A DNA stretch of 64,000 bases from assembly GCF_014839835.1 (NCBI RefSeq), contig NC_071627.1, positions 18,346,001-18,410,000 of the forward strand, read 5' to 3'. The translations under genes were made by a program, and so were the position numbers. Below are positions 15,801 through 28,345 of the stretch, piece after piece (positions within the stretch are counted from its first letter, which is position 1; every line of letters starts with the position of its first letter). This stretch comes from Dryobates pubescens (taxonomy: Eukaryota > Chordata > Aves > Piciformes > Picidae). The notes beneath the pieces were generated by a model that saw only the letters and a list, made by a program, of their open reading frames with translations, ran no database searches and had not been told where the DNA came from.

Positions 15801-18800
15801 TTTGAATGGGTCAGTGAAAGATCATTACAGGTGACACCTTTGACAGTGCTGGCCATTTTGAACAAAACTACTGTTGTTTTAAAATTAAAATGAGTAAAAT
15901 TAGTATTTTTTAATAACTGGGCTCCAGAAAGCCAAGGAAACACTACACCTTCAGAAACACCTAGCTTGCATGCAAGACAGCAGCAGCAATGACAATAATT
16001 GTCACAAGCAGTGTAACAAATTCAACATAATGTGCTGGTGATAGAAGGAAACTGTTGAACTATGACAATTTCTCGTTGTCAACAAGAGAACTCCACAGAT
16101 TCTTGATGCTTCATGCTCTCACCTTGTGGATTCCTCCAGACCTGTCCTGCTGGGTAACTACAGCAGGTGAACCAAGCTGAGCAAAGCAGTTGTCTTCCCA
16201 CTGGACTGCTGCACACTGATAAGCAGAGCATGCCAGGCTACAAAGCTCCTGCGAGGTGAACTACACAAGAGCCTTTCCTGTCCTCTGCCTGCCAGTCCCA
16301 CACTCATCTCTGCAGCACCTGAGAAGATCTCAGTGGTGCAAGAGTTTGGCAAGGACAGGAACTCTGGCTCCCTGTGTCTGTCATACAGCACAGTGTACTG
16401 CTTCTGCCAGGGGCAGCAGATGATTGTGAACACAAAGCAGTGACCTGATACAGATCCTTCTGTGTGGTTTCTACTACACCTTGTGCTCCAATGTCTTGTT
16501 GGCTATCCTACTTAATTCTGCTTGTGATCCTCCCCATTTCTTGCTTAATTTAAAAGCCCATGAGGTGGTCTTAACAAGATGATCATTTCAGAATGCACTG
16601 ACTTTTTTTTGCTAGAGAAGGCTGATGCATCTATTCCTTTCCCTGCCCCCATTCATACATCCCACATGCTACTTCCACCCAAGTCACACTGTGGACAAAT
16701 GCCCTATTCAATCTCTGGGCTCAAACTTCTGAGCATTTCTTGGCTTCTTTCTCACGAAGTCTCCACAGATCTCTACCTCCTCTCCAATTTACTGTGCAAA
16801 AATAACTGCTTCATTCTGGACCAGACTGTTCAAAGTGTTGATGACACTATGTGATTGCAGTTGCTCAGGGAAAAAAAAGCACTTGAAGCCACTGCCTAGT
16901 GGTGTATAAATATTTATTACAAAGTGCATGCAGCAAGCCTTGCAAGGGAGCACTACAGAAGGGAATTTCATAGAGGAAATGAAGCTCTCTGAACTCAGCT
17001 ACTGCTGTCAGAATATCCTTATCATTCAGCTTCACAATTTAGTGTTTTTGTTCAACTATCTTTCTTTTAAAGAAGTGCTTCACTCAGTAACATTTGGTTT
17101 GTATTCTGTTCTTTTTTACCCCCAAACTCCTACAGAAGGCACTTCAAAGTCCTTTCACAAGGACATCTTAAAAGGCACCTGCCATTTACTCCGTGATTTG
17201 ATTTTACAATGGAGTCACAACATGTTTATTTTGAAGCCTTGAAAGTTTGATCACCATTTCTTAACACTCTGGAAATTTTGCTGGTGTTTGCAAAATTTAC
17301 AGGACTCTCAAACTCCTTCACACCTCTGTCTCTAAATGTCTGGATTATGGCTCAGCACTAACAGTGCTCCAAAGTGAACATCCCCTCTTTTTTAAATTAT
17401 GCACAATGCTTTAGCAGTTTTAGGTCAGAAAGCAGCACCAAAGTAGCAGCACGCAGAACTATCAACAATCCTTTAATGAACACTGCAGAATTTGCACAAC
17501 CTACTGAACCCCACAGAGACAGACCACAGACCAGCTAACCTCATCCCTTCCTGGCCACTGTTACAGATCTGATCAGCAGTGAGCCTGTTGCCGTCTTCTA
17601 CAAGGACACCTCTCCATGGAGGTGAATCTACTTTGTTCTTAGCATCTTAACACATTTGCTCTCAGCATGAAGCAGAAGTGACAAAACCACGCCAGCAGCA
17701 CCATGCCCAGTGCTCCCACCACTCTTCTGATCAACAGAGCTGCACTATTCAACATGACCAGAAAGAGAAAATTACTGTCTAAAAGCAGCTTTTAAAACGG
17801 AACACTTTGAGTGTTACTTTGACACGCTCCGTAAGACAGACACGCTACAGTTCAGGCTGTTCTGGAAGACATGCTTGTGCTCAGAACAACTTGCACAGAA
17901 TGGAAGGAACTGCAGGAAGCACTGCAGTTCAACTGTCAGTTTTGACAACACTTGGTGGTAAACACCGATACTGCTCGGCAGCACTCCCAACTATCATTCC
18001 TGCTGTTATCTCAGTAGCTGCTACGGTCCCTGCTTCACCTTAGTCACAGAAGCAGACTAGAAACACCACATCATTTAACTGCACCAGATCTGGTAAATCC
18101 CATGGCTAGATGCAAACTACATTATTCACAGGCAGCCAAGCAGGCACATTCTTCACATCCTTACAGTAAAGAAAAACAGTATCTTCGAATCTGCTAGTTT
18201 CCTACTCCCTACAGTCTCACATCACCTGCCTCAAGGAGCATTATCTTACACAAACATAGCACATAATAAAAAGGCCAGGGTAAGACCACCAGTAATTAAA
18301 ATTAATCCCATTAAACTAGTGCTGTCAAGCCTTCAAATAAATGTAAATCCAAGATCAAGACAGTGGATAAAATACTTAGAAAACAAAACATTAAATACCA
18401 CAAATGCCAGAAAAATTCAACACCATCTTCTCAAACACCACTCAAAGCAGAATGCTATCCTAAAACATACTGAAGCTGCTGCTGGGTATTATTATTTACA
18501 TCTCTCACCTTTGTGACTACTTAGAACATTAAAATCTTCTCAGTGCTGAAGTAGAGGAAACTGCAATTCCACACTTCAAAAGCAGAAGGAACACCTGAGT
18601 GGACAGAGGTTGCAAACCGGACTGCACAAACCCATCCCCTCTGCAGATACACTCGTATGCTGAAACAAAGTGCAAGAGATGCAAATCCACAGGGCTAACT
18701 GCCACTGCTCTTAATTCCCAACCCACTGCCAGATTCCAGAGAATTGTGTTTCCAAGGGTAATGAACATCTGACTTCAAGCCAAAAAAAACCAACCCTTTA

Positions 18801-21800
18801 CTGAGAGAGTTTCTCTGCACGTTACAGCAAATGCCTCTGTGAGGGTTTCAATCAATATGCAATACACCGAGCAGGAAAGATGCCTGGAGTTTCTTGTTTG
18901 CTCCTTCCTCTTTAAATTAGAGATGGTTCCAGTTCTAAGCATTTTGTTTTCCCCAGTTGAAGTCAGAGATGGTATCATGAGCTCTAACTTTTTCCTTTGC
19001 CAATAACACTCCATTACTTTACATTAGCATATTATAACATGAGACATCAGCCCAAGTGTAATGGGCACGGATCAATAACAAGATCCTTCAGAAGCTTCTC
19101 TGCTAATTCTTCCATCTCCCAAATGGAACTGCTACCTCCACAGCTTTCTTAAGCTGTTCACATCATGCTTCTCTCAACAGATGTCAAGATAGACAAGTCT
19201 TGACAGACGAGAAATTTAATGCTTTTATTCCTTTACATTAGACAATGTTTCAGTGGTAAATGGAGACTGGGTGCATGCAGAAGTGCTTTGTTGCTTTCAT
19301 TTCAAGTTTATTCCAATTATCTCTTCATAGCAGTACTTTTTTTTGTTGTTCACTCCATTAACCTGCTGTAGCAGAGTGGAGGTTAACTGCCCTGTTCCAG
19401 TCATGTCCCAAGGAAAAAAAGATGCTACTTGCACCACTGTACCAGCAGAGCTGTTTATATGAGCACTACCAAAACACATCAAGCAGACATCAATGAATTA
19501 ATGCAAAGCACATATTGAGACTGTAACCCTGGCAGCTTGTGCCGCAAACAGGGCAGCAGGCATTCACCTTTCTACCTTGGCAGGCACAGTTTCCAGCAGC
19601 AGGATAAACAGCATGGGGCAACAGCATCTTCACCCAGAACAGCTGTTGAGTGAGTGGCAGGACACAGCTCTTGCTTAATTCTTCCTTCTGCCTCTCCATT
19701 TAACTGCAACACTACTGAAGGCCTTCTGCTACTGCTTACCTGATCTTTTTTATCCCCACTCTCTTTTTTCCTAGTTCACTTTCTTACTTTACTCACTCAC
19801 AAAAGCATAGAATAGTTTGGATTGGAAGGGATCTTAAAGATCATCTAATTCCAACCTGTACCTTCCACTAAACTAGGTTGCTCAAAGCCCCACTTCAGCC
19901 TGGCCTCGAATACTTCCAGGGATGGGGCGTTCACAACTCTGGGCAACATGTTCCAGTGCTGCACCACCCTCACAGCGAAGAATTTCTTCCTAATGTCTAA
20001 TCTAAATCTGCCCTCTTTCAGTCTGAAACCACTGGCATGCTGTTTTCTGTGGAAGTACAATGCTCTGCCCCCACAAAATATTGTGCATGTTGCTTAGGGT
20101 GGTGCATGACAACGAAAGTGTAAAGTTATCCTGGAAAACATTTCAATGTTTCCTGTCAAGACACCAGGAATCCCCAGAAGGTTCACTAGCACACTGTAGT
20201 AGTGTTTTGCAGCAATAGCAGCATACAAATTATTTTAGTGAGACTTAGGTACTCAAATAGCAAATCTAGCAGAGGGCACCTAAAGGAAACAAGAAAAACT
20301 ATTCCAGGTGGAGTGACTTACTCTATCTCAGAGTAACAAGCAGGACGACACACTTAAGTCTCTTTCAACTAAGTGTGAGGTACCAAAGCAGAAGGAGCCA
20401 CTAGTGAAGTCTGTCATTAGCACAACCTTGGTAAAAAGCTAACTCCACATATCCCATGGGACATTAAACTAAAGACCCTGGTATCAAAGCATTCTGGACT
20501 ACAGCTTTCATATCAAGCTCTGGATAGTAGCTGTCTTCTAATTGAAAATTTTCTCCCCTTTATAGTCTGAGGAGCATTTTCCTCCACATAGCTTTCTCCA
20601 GAGCTCAACAGGAAGTTGGACTGAAATGTGAATCTTTTCTTCTGACTCCTGCTCCCTTCCCTCCAGCCCCCAGCCTGCTGACCATGGCAACACCAGGTAG
20701 TATTAGGGAACAGGATTCTTTAGTTTCACAGCTGCCCACAGGGTTTTGAAAATAGCAACAGGGACACTGTTATGTGCAGCTGGTCCTATCTGTCCAGATT
20801 CAGTAGATTAATACATACTACAGTATCTTACAGCAAGAGAATGGGAGCTGGAGGACAGCTTTTGCACACACACATATATATGTGAAGCATAAGATAGTGG
20901 CTTAAACCTCACATACTTAACAGGGAAGTGGTGGTGTTGGGAAAACAACTGTTAACACTACTCTGCCTCCTTTTAAGATTGTCCAAGTAGCTTAACTTGT
21001 AGTAATGAGATAGAGGGGCTATCTGTTAAAGTCTCTTCATAGCTGCAGTCATAGAAAACCACTGCAGTACATGAGTTACTTCAGGAGGCCGTTGAACCCC
21101 CCTTGGTTCTGAGGTAAAGGCTTGACAAGTCTCTGGAATGATAAGGAACACTTGCACTTATCTCACTGTGGAAGGCAGGGCTGCGGGGTCTCCAAAGTCC
21201 CTTTAAGCCCTCTAATTCTACAGCTCAGTCACCTACAAAAATGCTAAGCACATTCTTTAAAACAAACAAAAGCAAGGAAAAAAAAGGCAATACAGACAAA
21301 ACACTCTTGAAACCAAATACTGTATTTGTAAAAGAACTCTGTAATCCAAGGGACACCACAATGCCCCACAATTCAGAAACAAACCAAAGGTATCTGAAGA
21401 TAATTTTCATTGACCAGTATCTTTAATTACTTCTCACCGAACAACACTAAGTATTTTAGCTCCACAGCACTGTTTTCTCCCCAGTAATCCACCTCTGCAG
21501 GTTGCTGGTTGTTTATGCTGTTTGCCAAGGCCTTGGCAAACCAAAGGTTAAGTGACCCAGCCTATGTTATGCAGCAGGCATCGAGATTAGATCATTACAA
21601 TCCCCAGTGGCCTCCCCCCCGAGTAGGCATTACCAAACCGTGAGGGTTAGAAGGAATTTTTTGAGAAACCACATTCCAAAGCAACCCACTGGCCAACCCT
21701 CCCAAGACACCAGGAGAGACTCTCCCAGTCACTGCTAAAGACAAGAAGGGGATTTTTTTCAGGCTACCTTATTAAAATGGACGGGCCTTACCAAGGAGCT

Positions 21801-22295
21801 TTTCCTCTATGGAGTGAAGGCGGTTTATTCATCAGTCACTTCCTGCCTCCCCAATTAGCGATGACAGAACACCATTCCTAATGAAGCACTCAGGGCACAC
21901 ATAGTACCGGCCAGCCCCGTAGAAGCCCTCAGCCCAGGGAAACCGAGCCCCACCGAGGAGCCTCACTCGCCCCCGCAGGGCTCACTCTTGTCCCCGCCAG
22001 GACCAGGACTGCGTGGCTCTCTCCTCTCGCCCCCACTGAGTCCCGGCCCGACAACCCCGCATCCGCTTCAGGAGGGGTTTACCCCGGCTCTCAGTGAGCC
22101 CCATATCCCCGGGCCGGCGCAGGCCGGCAGGACCCCAGCGCCGATACGGCGGGCTCAGCTCAGCCCGTTCCGTGCCCAAGCACCGCCTCCTCCTCTCCCG
22201 CCGGCCGGTACAGGCTCCCCTCGACGCGACACCTGGAACTGCAGCAGTTTCTCGGTCTGCTCCGCCGTCAGCTCCCGCTCCTCAGGTGCCGCCAT
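6814..22295 (-). CDS. FAF2: FAF2 (UBXD8), UBX-domain ERAD and lipid-droplet factor
   Basis: Eleven coding exons on the minus strand: 22295-22233, 14895-14827, 14407-14273, 13596-13520, 12417-12279, 11027-10942, 10861-10770, 8797-8620, 7901-7730, 7600-7457 and 6996-6814. They sum to 1338 nt, or 445 aa, the length I recall for human FAF2. Domains in order: UBA (about residues 8-50), a hydrophobic membrane hairpin (about 90-118, GLLGWGYYFIMLPFRF), a thioredoxin-like UAS domain (about 140-260), a charged coiled coil rich in E/K/R/Q (about 275-345) and a C-terminal UBX domain (about 355-440) that binds p97/VCP. The protein sits in the ER and lipid-droplet membrane and recruits p97 for degradation. 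The intron after exon 3 has a GC donor. Introns hold a solo LTR and a CR1 end; the intron stretches 11028-12278 and 12418-13519 show nothing recognisable. Confidence 0.97.
10026..10586 (+). mobile_element. Solo LTR of an avian ERVL-type endogenous retrovirus
   Basis: The 561-bp segment resembles the avian LTR family I know, which opens with a tcctg...agagttaa stretch and ends in ttaaaccacaaca. An A/T-rich ending region holds an attaaa signal (about 10444), and a TCTTATCTCAACCC-type downstream part follows. It is flanked by the perfect 5-bp direct repeat CCCTG (10021-10025 and 10587-10591), a target-site duplication of the size expected for ERVL-like integrations. No internal gag/pol region is present, so this is a solo LTR fossil. 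It lies in a FAF2 intron, antisense to the gene. Family assignment is from memory, not a search; age looks moderate. Confidence 0.8.
14267..14275 (-). other. FAF2: Non-canonical GC splice donor in FAF2
   Basis: On the minus strand the exon ends ...CCGAGG and the intron begins GCAAGT at 14272. The reading frame (RPQPR then GLLGW) fixes the junction; the nearest GT, four bases further in, breaks the frame. Apart from the C the site matches the donor consensus, as known GC-AG introns do. Confidence 0.88.
14896..22232 (-). other. FAF2: FAF2 intron 1
   Basis: The largest intron in the window, about 7.3 kb. Apart from one CR1 3' end (19804-20045) and a short CA/TA run near 20868-20882, I see no repeat family, RNA gene or coding pattern. 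Confidence 0.7.
19804..20045 (-). mobile_element. CR1 LINE, 5'-truncated 3' end
   Basis: On the minus strand a fragment of the C-terminal reverse-transcriptase ORF reads FRLKEGRFRLDIRKKFF and then VVQHWNMLP. It is followed by the typical CR1 tail with CCAATCCAAACTATTCTATG next to 19804. It lies in FAF2 intron 1, sense to the gene. It is heavily 5'-truncated, as most avian CR1 copies are. Confidence 0.88.
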
Positions 22296-23174
22296 TTTGC
22301 TGCCGCCTCTGACCCGCAGCTCCGTCACTCTCCGGAACTGACGTCTCCCAGCCGCACTTCCGCCCCGGCTGCAGGGCGCGTGCGCGCGAGGCGCCGCTCG
22401 CAGGGCCGGTAGCTGTTTCTTCGTCGGGACCGGAAATGCTCGAGCGCATTCCGGAGAAAGCCGAAGTGCTCTCGAGCCAATCCGGAAATTCCCGAATACC
22501 CTCAGCAGCGCTCGCCGCCCTCGGCTGTACCCGATGAGCGCAAGTGTGCTGAAAGGCGTTCGAAAGTTGCCGTAGCTCGACGGGAGGCCGGTGGTTGCCT
22601 CTGGCTGCGGGAGCTGGTCCCGCGAGTGGTGGCCTGAATCCCGACGGGAAACGTGGGCCGAAACCTCGAGAAAACTAGTTGGGTTTGCTGTCACAGGGAC
22701 GGCCTTTCAACTACCGCCCGGGTCCTGCCTAGGCACCTCCCGTCCCCCAGGGTCGCGTGTCCGACAGCGGGGGCTCCACCCAAGATGGCGGGCGCCAGTC
22801 AAGATGGTGGCGCCTGAGGGGCTTCGCGCTCGCACCCTCGGGAGCTACGAGTGCGCGCGTGGCCGCCCGCAGTGCGGGTGCCCGGGCACAAAGGTCCTGC
22901 GAGCCTAGAGAGAAGCAGTCCCCGAGCCCTGGTCTGTCATGCCAGCCCCACTCCCGAGCCTGCTCGACAGCAGCGAGGCCGGCAGAATGCTGTGGCCCGC
23001 ACTGACGAGCGCCGGCAAGCGGCGAAGCGGCCGAGCCCACAGGGCCGCCCCGTCGGTGATGTCACGCGGCCGCCCCGCCTGCCGCCGCCGCAGTGACAGC
23101 TCCGCCCGGACCCGCTGGAGCCCAACCCAGCCGAGCCGCGTAGCCGGAGCGGGAGCGGGGCGGGTGGGCCGGCA
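22296..23174. promoter_or_regulatory. Bidirectional CpG promoter region, FAF2 (-) / CLTB (+)
   Basis: Start codons of FAF2 (22295, minus) and CLTB (23175, plus) are 880 bp apart in a CpG-dense block reaching from about 21950 to 23420. The FAF2 side holds several ETS-like cores (CCGGAA at about 22332, 22430 and 22492; CTTCCG near 22368; CCGGAG at 22451). Further right, two direct copies of CAAGATGG occur at 22781 and 22800, YY1-like and each followed by GCGCC or CGCC. A CRE-like TGATGTCA lies near 23057. No TATA box is evident. Confidence 0.75.
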
Positions 23175-26100
23175 ATGGCTGACGACTTCGGATTTTTTTC
23201 CTCGTCCGAGGGGGCCGGCGCCGAGGAGGACCCGGCCGCCGCTTTCCTGGCCCAGCAGGAGAGTGAGATCGCGGGCATCGAGAACGATGAGGGCTTCGGG
23301 CCGACCGATGGCGAATCGGCCTCCGCCCCGGCCGGTCAGGCTGCCCCGCCGGAATCGGGTGAGCGCCGCGCTGCGCTGGGCGGGCACGGCCGGCGGCCCG
23401 CCTAGCTGCGTGCCCTGTGGGCATGGAGGAGGTTTCCTGCCCCGCGGGTGTGGAAGAGGGCTGTCCCCCCTCTTGCCCAGAGGGGAGGGAGGGATTCCCA
23501 TCAGGCTGCACCCCCAGTGGGGCTGGGGTTCCCCTAGGATGCCTAGCATCTCCCATGGGTGATGGGGGTCATGCTGCAGCCCCAGTGGGCCGGCAGCGGC
23601 GTCCCCCAGTGGACCGGGCCTGCATCCCAGCACGGGCTCTCCGCGGCCTGTACTTCGTCCCAAAGCACAGAGCGTTGGGGGTGCCTCTCAAGCCTCAGTA
23701 TGTGAGGTGAATCTTGATCTGGGACTTGCCAGATGTGGGGTGATTCCTTCCTCGTGTGCGAAGGCTGAGTTCCCTGGGTTGGATGAACCCTTGTCTTCGT
23801 GTCCCAGTGTGGGAGGTATCCAGGTGGAGCTGAGAAGCAATGACAGCCCTGCCCTCAAAGAAAGGAGAGCTCTTTAGGATGCAAAATGGAAGGCAAAATG
23901 GGAACATTGTGGTCCTAAGCCCTGCAGGGCAGAGGCTTAAGGTCTGCTGTCTGCATGGACTTGGGGGCACTGTTATCACAGTTCTCTGGCTTCCCCTAAC
24001 CTAGGCCCACAAGGCCTCCTTATGCTGGCTGTGGAGCAGTGGTTTCATCTCCCCACATGCAGGGCCATGGAAGGAGATCTGGGCCAGAGAAGTGTTGACA
24101 CTGCAGTGATAAATGCAGTCAGACAGGCTGGATCTGGGTGTAGTCAGAGCTGCACCTTGGGGGTGAGCAGTGTGGGGCTGGCACTTGCATGAGCTGTGTG
24201 TGCTCATGTGGCTGGCTGTGCCTGTGGCTAACGGGCTGGTAAAAACCCTGTGCTCATCTCTGGGAGAGCTCAGGGCCTTAAATGTGCCTCCTTCAAAACC
24301 TCCTCTCTCCTGGCAGCAGACACCCCTGCATGGGGCTGGCCTTGTGACCCTGGTGTGCATCTCTCTGTGTTCCCTGGGGCTGGGTGGCAGATGGGGCTGT
24401 ACTCCAGCTGTGGATGTCTGTGGGGCCTCATTCCCAGCCCTAACCCTGCAGCTTGTTCCAAGGGCATCTCCCTAGGTGGGTTCTTGAGGTCCTTGGCATG
24501 CATGCCTGCCCTCCTCTCCTGGGGGAGCACACTGCAGTATTTCTGTGGGCTCTGTCCCTGGCAGGACTACCTTTCCTTCTCATCTCTGTGCCTCTGGGAA
24601 GTCAGCCAACAAGCTCTGGGTCAGCTCTCTGCGTCCATTGGCAGCCTCTGCCTGACACTTGCAGGTTGTGGTTGGTCAGATTGTCTTTCTACAGCTAGGG
24701 CACTTGCCTGTGTCCAGCCTTCTGTCAGGAATAGTTTCCCTAATCTTCAGATAAGATAAAACACCAGTGAAAACACCATGAAGACATAAATACCCCAAGA
24801 GGCTTGTCTGGGGGAGATGCTGGCTGAATTCTGCCAAGGACATGAGATCATGGGGCCTGGCCCAGATGTGTGAGGTGGTTGTGGATGGGTGTGTTGGACT
24901 GGAATTGGCACAGACAAACTCCCATGAGCTGATGTTTTTCATTTTGATGAACATTGACCCCCTCTGTGGTTATTTGCAGCTGCCATAGTTGTGTTTTTGC
25001 TGTTTCTTTTTCTCTAGCTGGTTTCCAGAATGGAGGAGCCACTGTCAATGGAGATGTCTTTCAGGTGAGAGCTCAGCCCCTTTACCTAGCCCAGTGCTTT
25101 AAGGGAGGTTGGGTAGGTATGGGGCCAGCACTCTGCTCTTCTGTTGCCAGGATTGACCTTAGTTTGCTATGCAGCCACAGAACAACTATGGTCCTCCTGG
25201 AAATGACTGGGTCTCATGGGGTAGTCCTGGCTGCTCCATTCTTACTCCTTTTTGAAGAGAAAATTAATCCCACCTGCTATGACCTGCCCCAAATGTATTT
25301 GCAGGTGGCTTGTGCCTTGAAGGAGCACTTAGGCCCTAAGAACAGATCATAGATCCTGCATTCCCCCCAGAAGCACCCATTCTTCAGCCTGGGTAGCTCC
25401 TGGAGGCCCCAAGGGCAGTGAAAAGCATTGCTTGGCAGAGACCAGAACCAGGACAGAGCTGCAATGGAATGCTTGCTTTGCTGACTTAACAGCATCTTCC
25501 ATTAAACCCACTTGCCCCATGGCCAAGAATGGTTTGTGGGTCTCAGCTCCCTCTGGGAGCCCAAAGCACACCTCTGCTGGCTACAAAAGTTGTGCCAGCA
25601 TCTGACAAGCTCTTCAAGCCACTGGGTGCCCAGCTGTCTGGCATGTGCATTGCCTATGCCTTGTTTGTGGGATGATAATCACATCAGGAACAGGACAGAC
25701 TTAATTAGATTGGGGATCTTGGAGCAAAGCCATAATCCCATTGCTGAGCTTGGTGTCAGGCTGGGCATCCTGGCCAGCAGAAGGTGTTAGGAGTGGTGCT
25801 GAAACAGTGTGGTGCTGGACTTGGCAGGAGCTGTATGGGCAGCTCAGAGGACTGAGGGAGGCTCTTGCCTGCAGGCAAGCATGGTACCTCCCCTGGGCTT
25901 GCCTCTCACCTGGGCTTTATTCTGTCTTTTGTGACCAAGACTCTAATGATGGGACCAGGGAAGCCTGTTGCTGGTGGGGAGCATGTCACAAGCCTGGTGG
26001 CTGTCCTCTGCTGTGGGGCTGCCCAGAGGATGTGAGAGCTGGTTTGGCAGTTAGCAGCAAGTCAAGAAGGGGAGCCCTGGGAAGTGACAGGGCCTGGGGC

Positions 26101-27967
26101 TAGGACAGCAGCTTAAGCAGTGCTTCAGGGACAATGTCCCAGATGTCCTAGGCTGTCAGCCTGCTTACTTCCCATATTAGCTTGTCTTGACTGCTGAGAG
26201 TGTGGAGTCCTGCCCTGCTCGGAGCCCTCCAAGGTGGCTGGGCTGTGGGCAGAGCTGGTGCTGATGGTGAAGTGCTTATGTCCCATAGGAGTCCAATGGT
26301 CCCACGGATGCCTATGCAGCCATAGCCAAGGCTGACCGGCTGACCCAGGAACCTGAGAGCATTCGGAAGTGGAGAGAAGAGCAGAAGAAGCGCCTGGAGG
26401 AGTTGGGTGAGCCCCAAGGCTGTGCATGGCCACCTTTGTGACACGATGTGATGCGGCAGTCGGGGCTCTCGGGGTCCCTCACCAGCAGGTGATCCTAATC
26501 CACCGCAGAGAGGCAGAGAGGTGTCTCATGCCCCACAGCGTGTGGGTGCCCCTGCTAGAGATGTACTGTTCTTGGGGCAGTGATGCCTTTCACACAGTAC
26601 TTCTGGGGACTGGGGATAGGCCTGGGGACCTACAGCTGTCCTGCCTGCTGACCTAGCAGACCCAGTGTGTGCCAGTCTGGCTGATGGCATCTCGTTTTGC
26701 TCTGGCCTTAGATGCAGCATCAAAGGTGACTGAGCAGGAATGGCGTGAGAAGGCCAAAAAGGACCTGGAGGAGTGGAACCTGCGTCAGAATGAGCAGGTG
26801 GAGAAGAACCGGGCAAACAACAGGTATGCTGGGGTCAGCATGGCCAGAAGGGCTGCAACACAAGCTGCTGTGCACCAAGATCTGCCTTCCTGGGATATCT
26901 GGGGGCTTCTTTCTCCATAGTGGGGTCCAGCTCTGCAAGGATGGAGCTTTGCCAGGCAGCCAGAAATGCCCCAGGTCTTTAAGCAGCTCCAGTGGCTGTG
27001 CAGAGCTGCCCTGGCTGGGACCACACTGGGCTTACTCTGGGATCTTTATGCCTCCTGCCCCCTTCATGGGCCTCACATCAGGCAGAGTTGGGGCACTCTG
27101 CAGTCCTGCTGTCACTGGCAGGTTTTCCTGGTGCCGTGTATGCTGTGATGAGTGGGTCCTGCTCTGCGGGAGGACGCTAACCCTCTCTCTGTTTCTCTCT
27201 TTCTAACCCTCTGCCTGCCTGTCTGCTCTGCGCTCTCTCTCTCTCTGTGCCTCGGGGCTAGGATCGCTGACAAAGCCTTTTACCAGCAGCCGGACGCCGA
27301 TGTGATTGGCTATGTGTATGTGCCTCTTACGTATCCTGCCCCCGCAGGGTCTGCGTGCCCTGGCCCCAGCACTGGCTGCCCAGCCAAGGGGAGGGGGGGA
27401 TGCTTGGAGATCCTTGGCCCTGGTGAGGTCCTGGAGGGAGGATTATGCAGCTGAGTGTCTCTAGATGATGGAGTTCTAGGAGGCAGGTGGAGCTCCTGGA
27501 AATGCCCTTGTGGGTGCTGTTTGAAGAGGCAAAGCCCACAGGGTCTTGGGCCTTTTGGAGGATGACTCTGGGGGTGGAGAAGTCTTGGAAGCAGGCAGAC
27601 ATCCCAGTGCCCCTGGATGAATGATGTCTTAGGTGAGTGCAGCCCTGAGCATTGAGTGTCTCTGGATCCCAGAGGACACTAAGCTCGTCGGCTGGAGCAG
27701 TGGGGCAGGAAGTGGGGACACAAGGGGTTCCCAGACTGAGGGGAGGGTCTCGCTGGAAAAGCTTCTGTCTGTGACAACCCTCAATGTCTTGGCAGGGCCT
27801 CAGAGGAAGCATTCCTTAAGGAGTCCAAGGAGGAGACCCCGGGCTCCGAGTGGGAGAAGGTGGCCCAGCTCTGTGATTTCAACCCCAAGAGCAGCAAGCA
27901 GAGCAAGGATGTCTCTCGGATGCGCTCGGTGCTCATCTCCCTCAAACAGACGCCCCTGTCCCGCTAG
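23175..27967 (+). CDS. CLTB: CLTB, clathrin light chain B
   Basis: Six exons: 23175-23358, 25018-25064, 26289-26406, 26712-26823, 27262-27315 and 27796-27967; 687 nt, 228 aa with the neuronal exon and 210 aa without. The N-terminus MADDFGFFSSSEGAG followed by ESEIAGIENDEGFG is the clathrin light-chain signature that binds HIP1/HIP1R. Residues about 90-155 form the charged helix (RKWREEQKKRLEEL...) that lies along the clathrin heavy chain. The C-terminus (EWEKVAQLCDFN...) completes the trimerisation-side contacts. Light chain B differs from A at the serine-rich N-terminus and the MRSVLISLKQTPLSR end. It regulates triskelion assembly on vesicle coats. The start follows a CpG island and the ATG context is good. 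Confidence 0.96.
27178..27261 (+). promoter_or_regulatory. CLTB: Long CU-rich tract before the neuronal CLTB exon
   Basis: About 80 bases of mostly C and T, with repeated TCTCT and TCTTT motifs, lead up to the acceptor AG at 27260-27261. Tracts like this bind PTBP proteins, which silence neuronal exons outside neurons. Regulation by PTBP here is inference. Confidence 0.55.
27262..27315 (+). other. CLTB: CLTB 54-nt neuron-type cassette exon
   Basis: The exon adds 18 residues (IADKAFYQQPDADVIGYV). It is an exact multiple of three and leaves the same split codon on both sides, AG/G or GT/G, so inclusion or skipping keeps the frame. It corresponds to the brain-specific insert of mammalian CLTB. 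The donor GTATGT is strong. Confidence 0.9.
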
Positions 27968-28345
27968 CTGCCGCCTGGCACAGCCGGGAGCACAGCAGGG
28001 CGAGGCTGGGCTCACTGAGCCGGGTGGCTTCGTGGGGCCAGCCCAGAAAGGGCCTCATCCTGCCTGCCCCTGCTACCTGGTGCACGCCTCGGCTGTGAGT
28101 CACCAGTTGTAACTCTCCCCATGGTTTTCCTTTGCTTAAAAGGTGCATCGGTCTCTTTTTACACTTATTTATTACTGTGGCATTTCCCTAGGAAGCAACA
28201 CTGGGTGGCAGAGCTGAGTTAGCAGGGGAGCCCCAGCAGGAGGTTGTGCCCAGGGGCCTGGCTGAATGGGAATAGGAACCCCCCACCTAGTGTTCTGCAC
28301 CTCACCCCTATGCTGGGAATAAATCTGCCTGTGGCTGCAGCATGG
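27968..28345 (+). other. CLTB: CLTB 3' UTR and poly(A) signal
   Basis: A short UTR ends after a canonical AATAAA at 28318-28323. A second AATAAA near 29880 could serve a longer form but is 1.9 kb beyond the stop. Confidence 0.75.

Noticed and set aside
22155-22694. Open frame extending FAF2 upstream of its start codon
   Set aside because: The frame is open only because the promoter region is GC-rich. Starting at 22295 gives exactly the 445 aa known for FAF2, with MAAPEERELT at the N-terminus.
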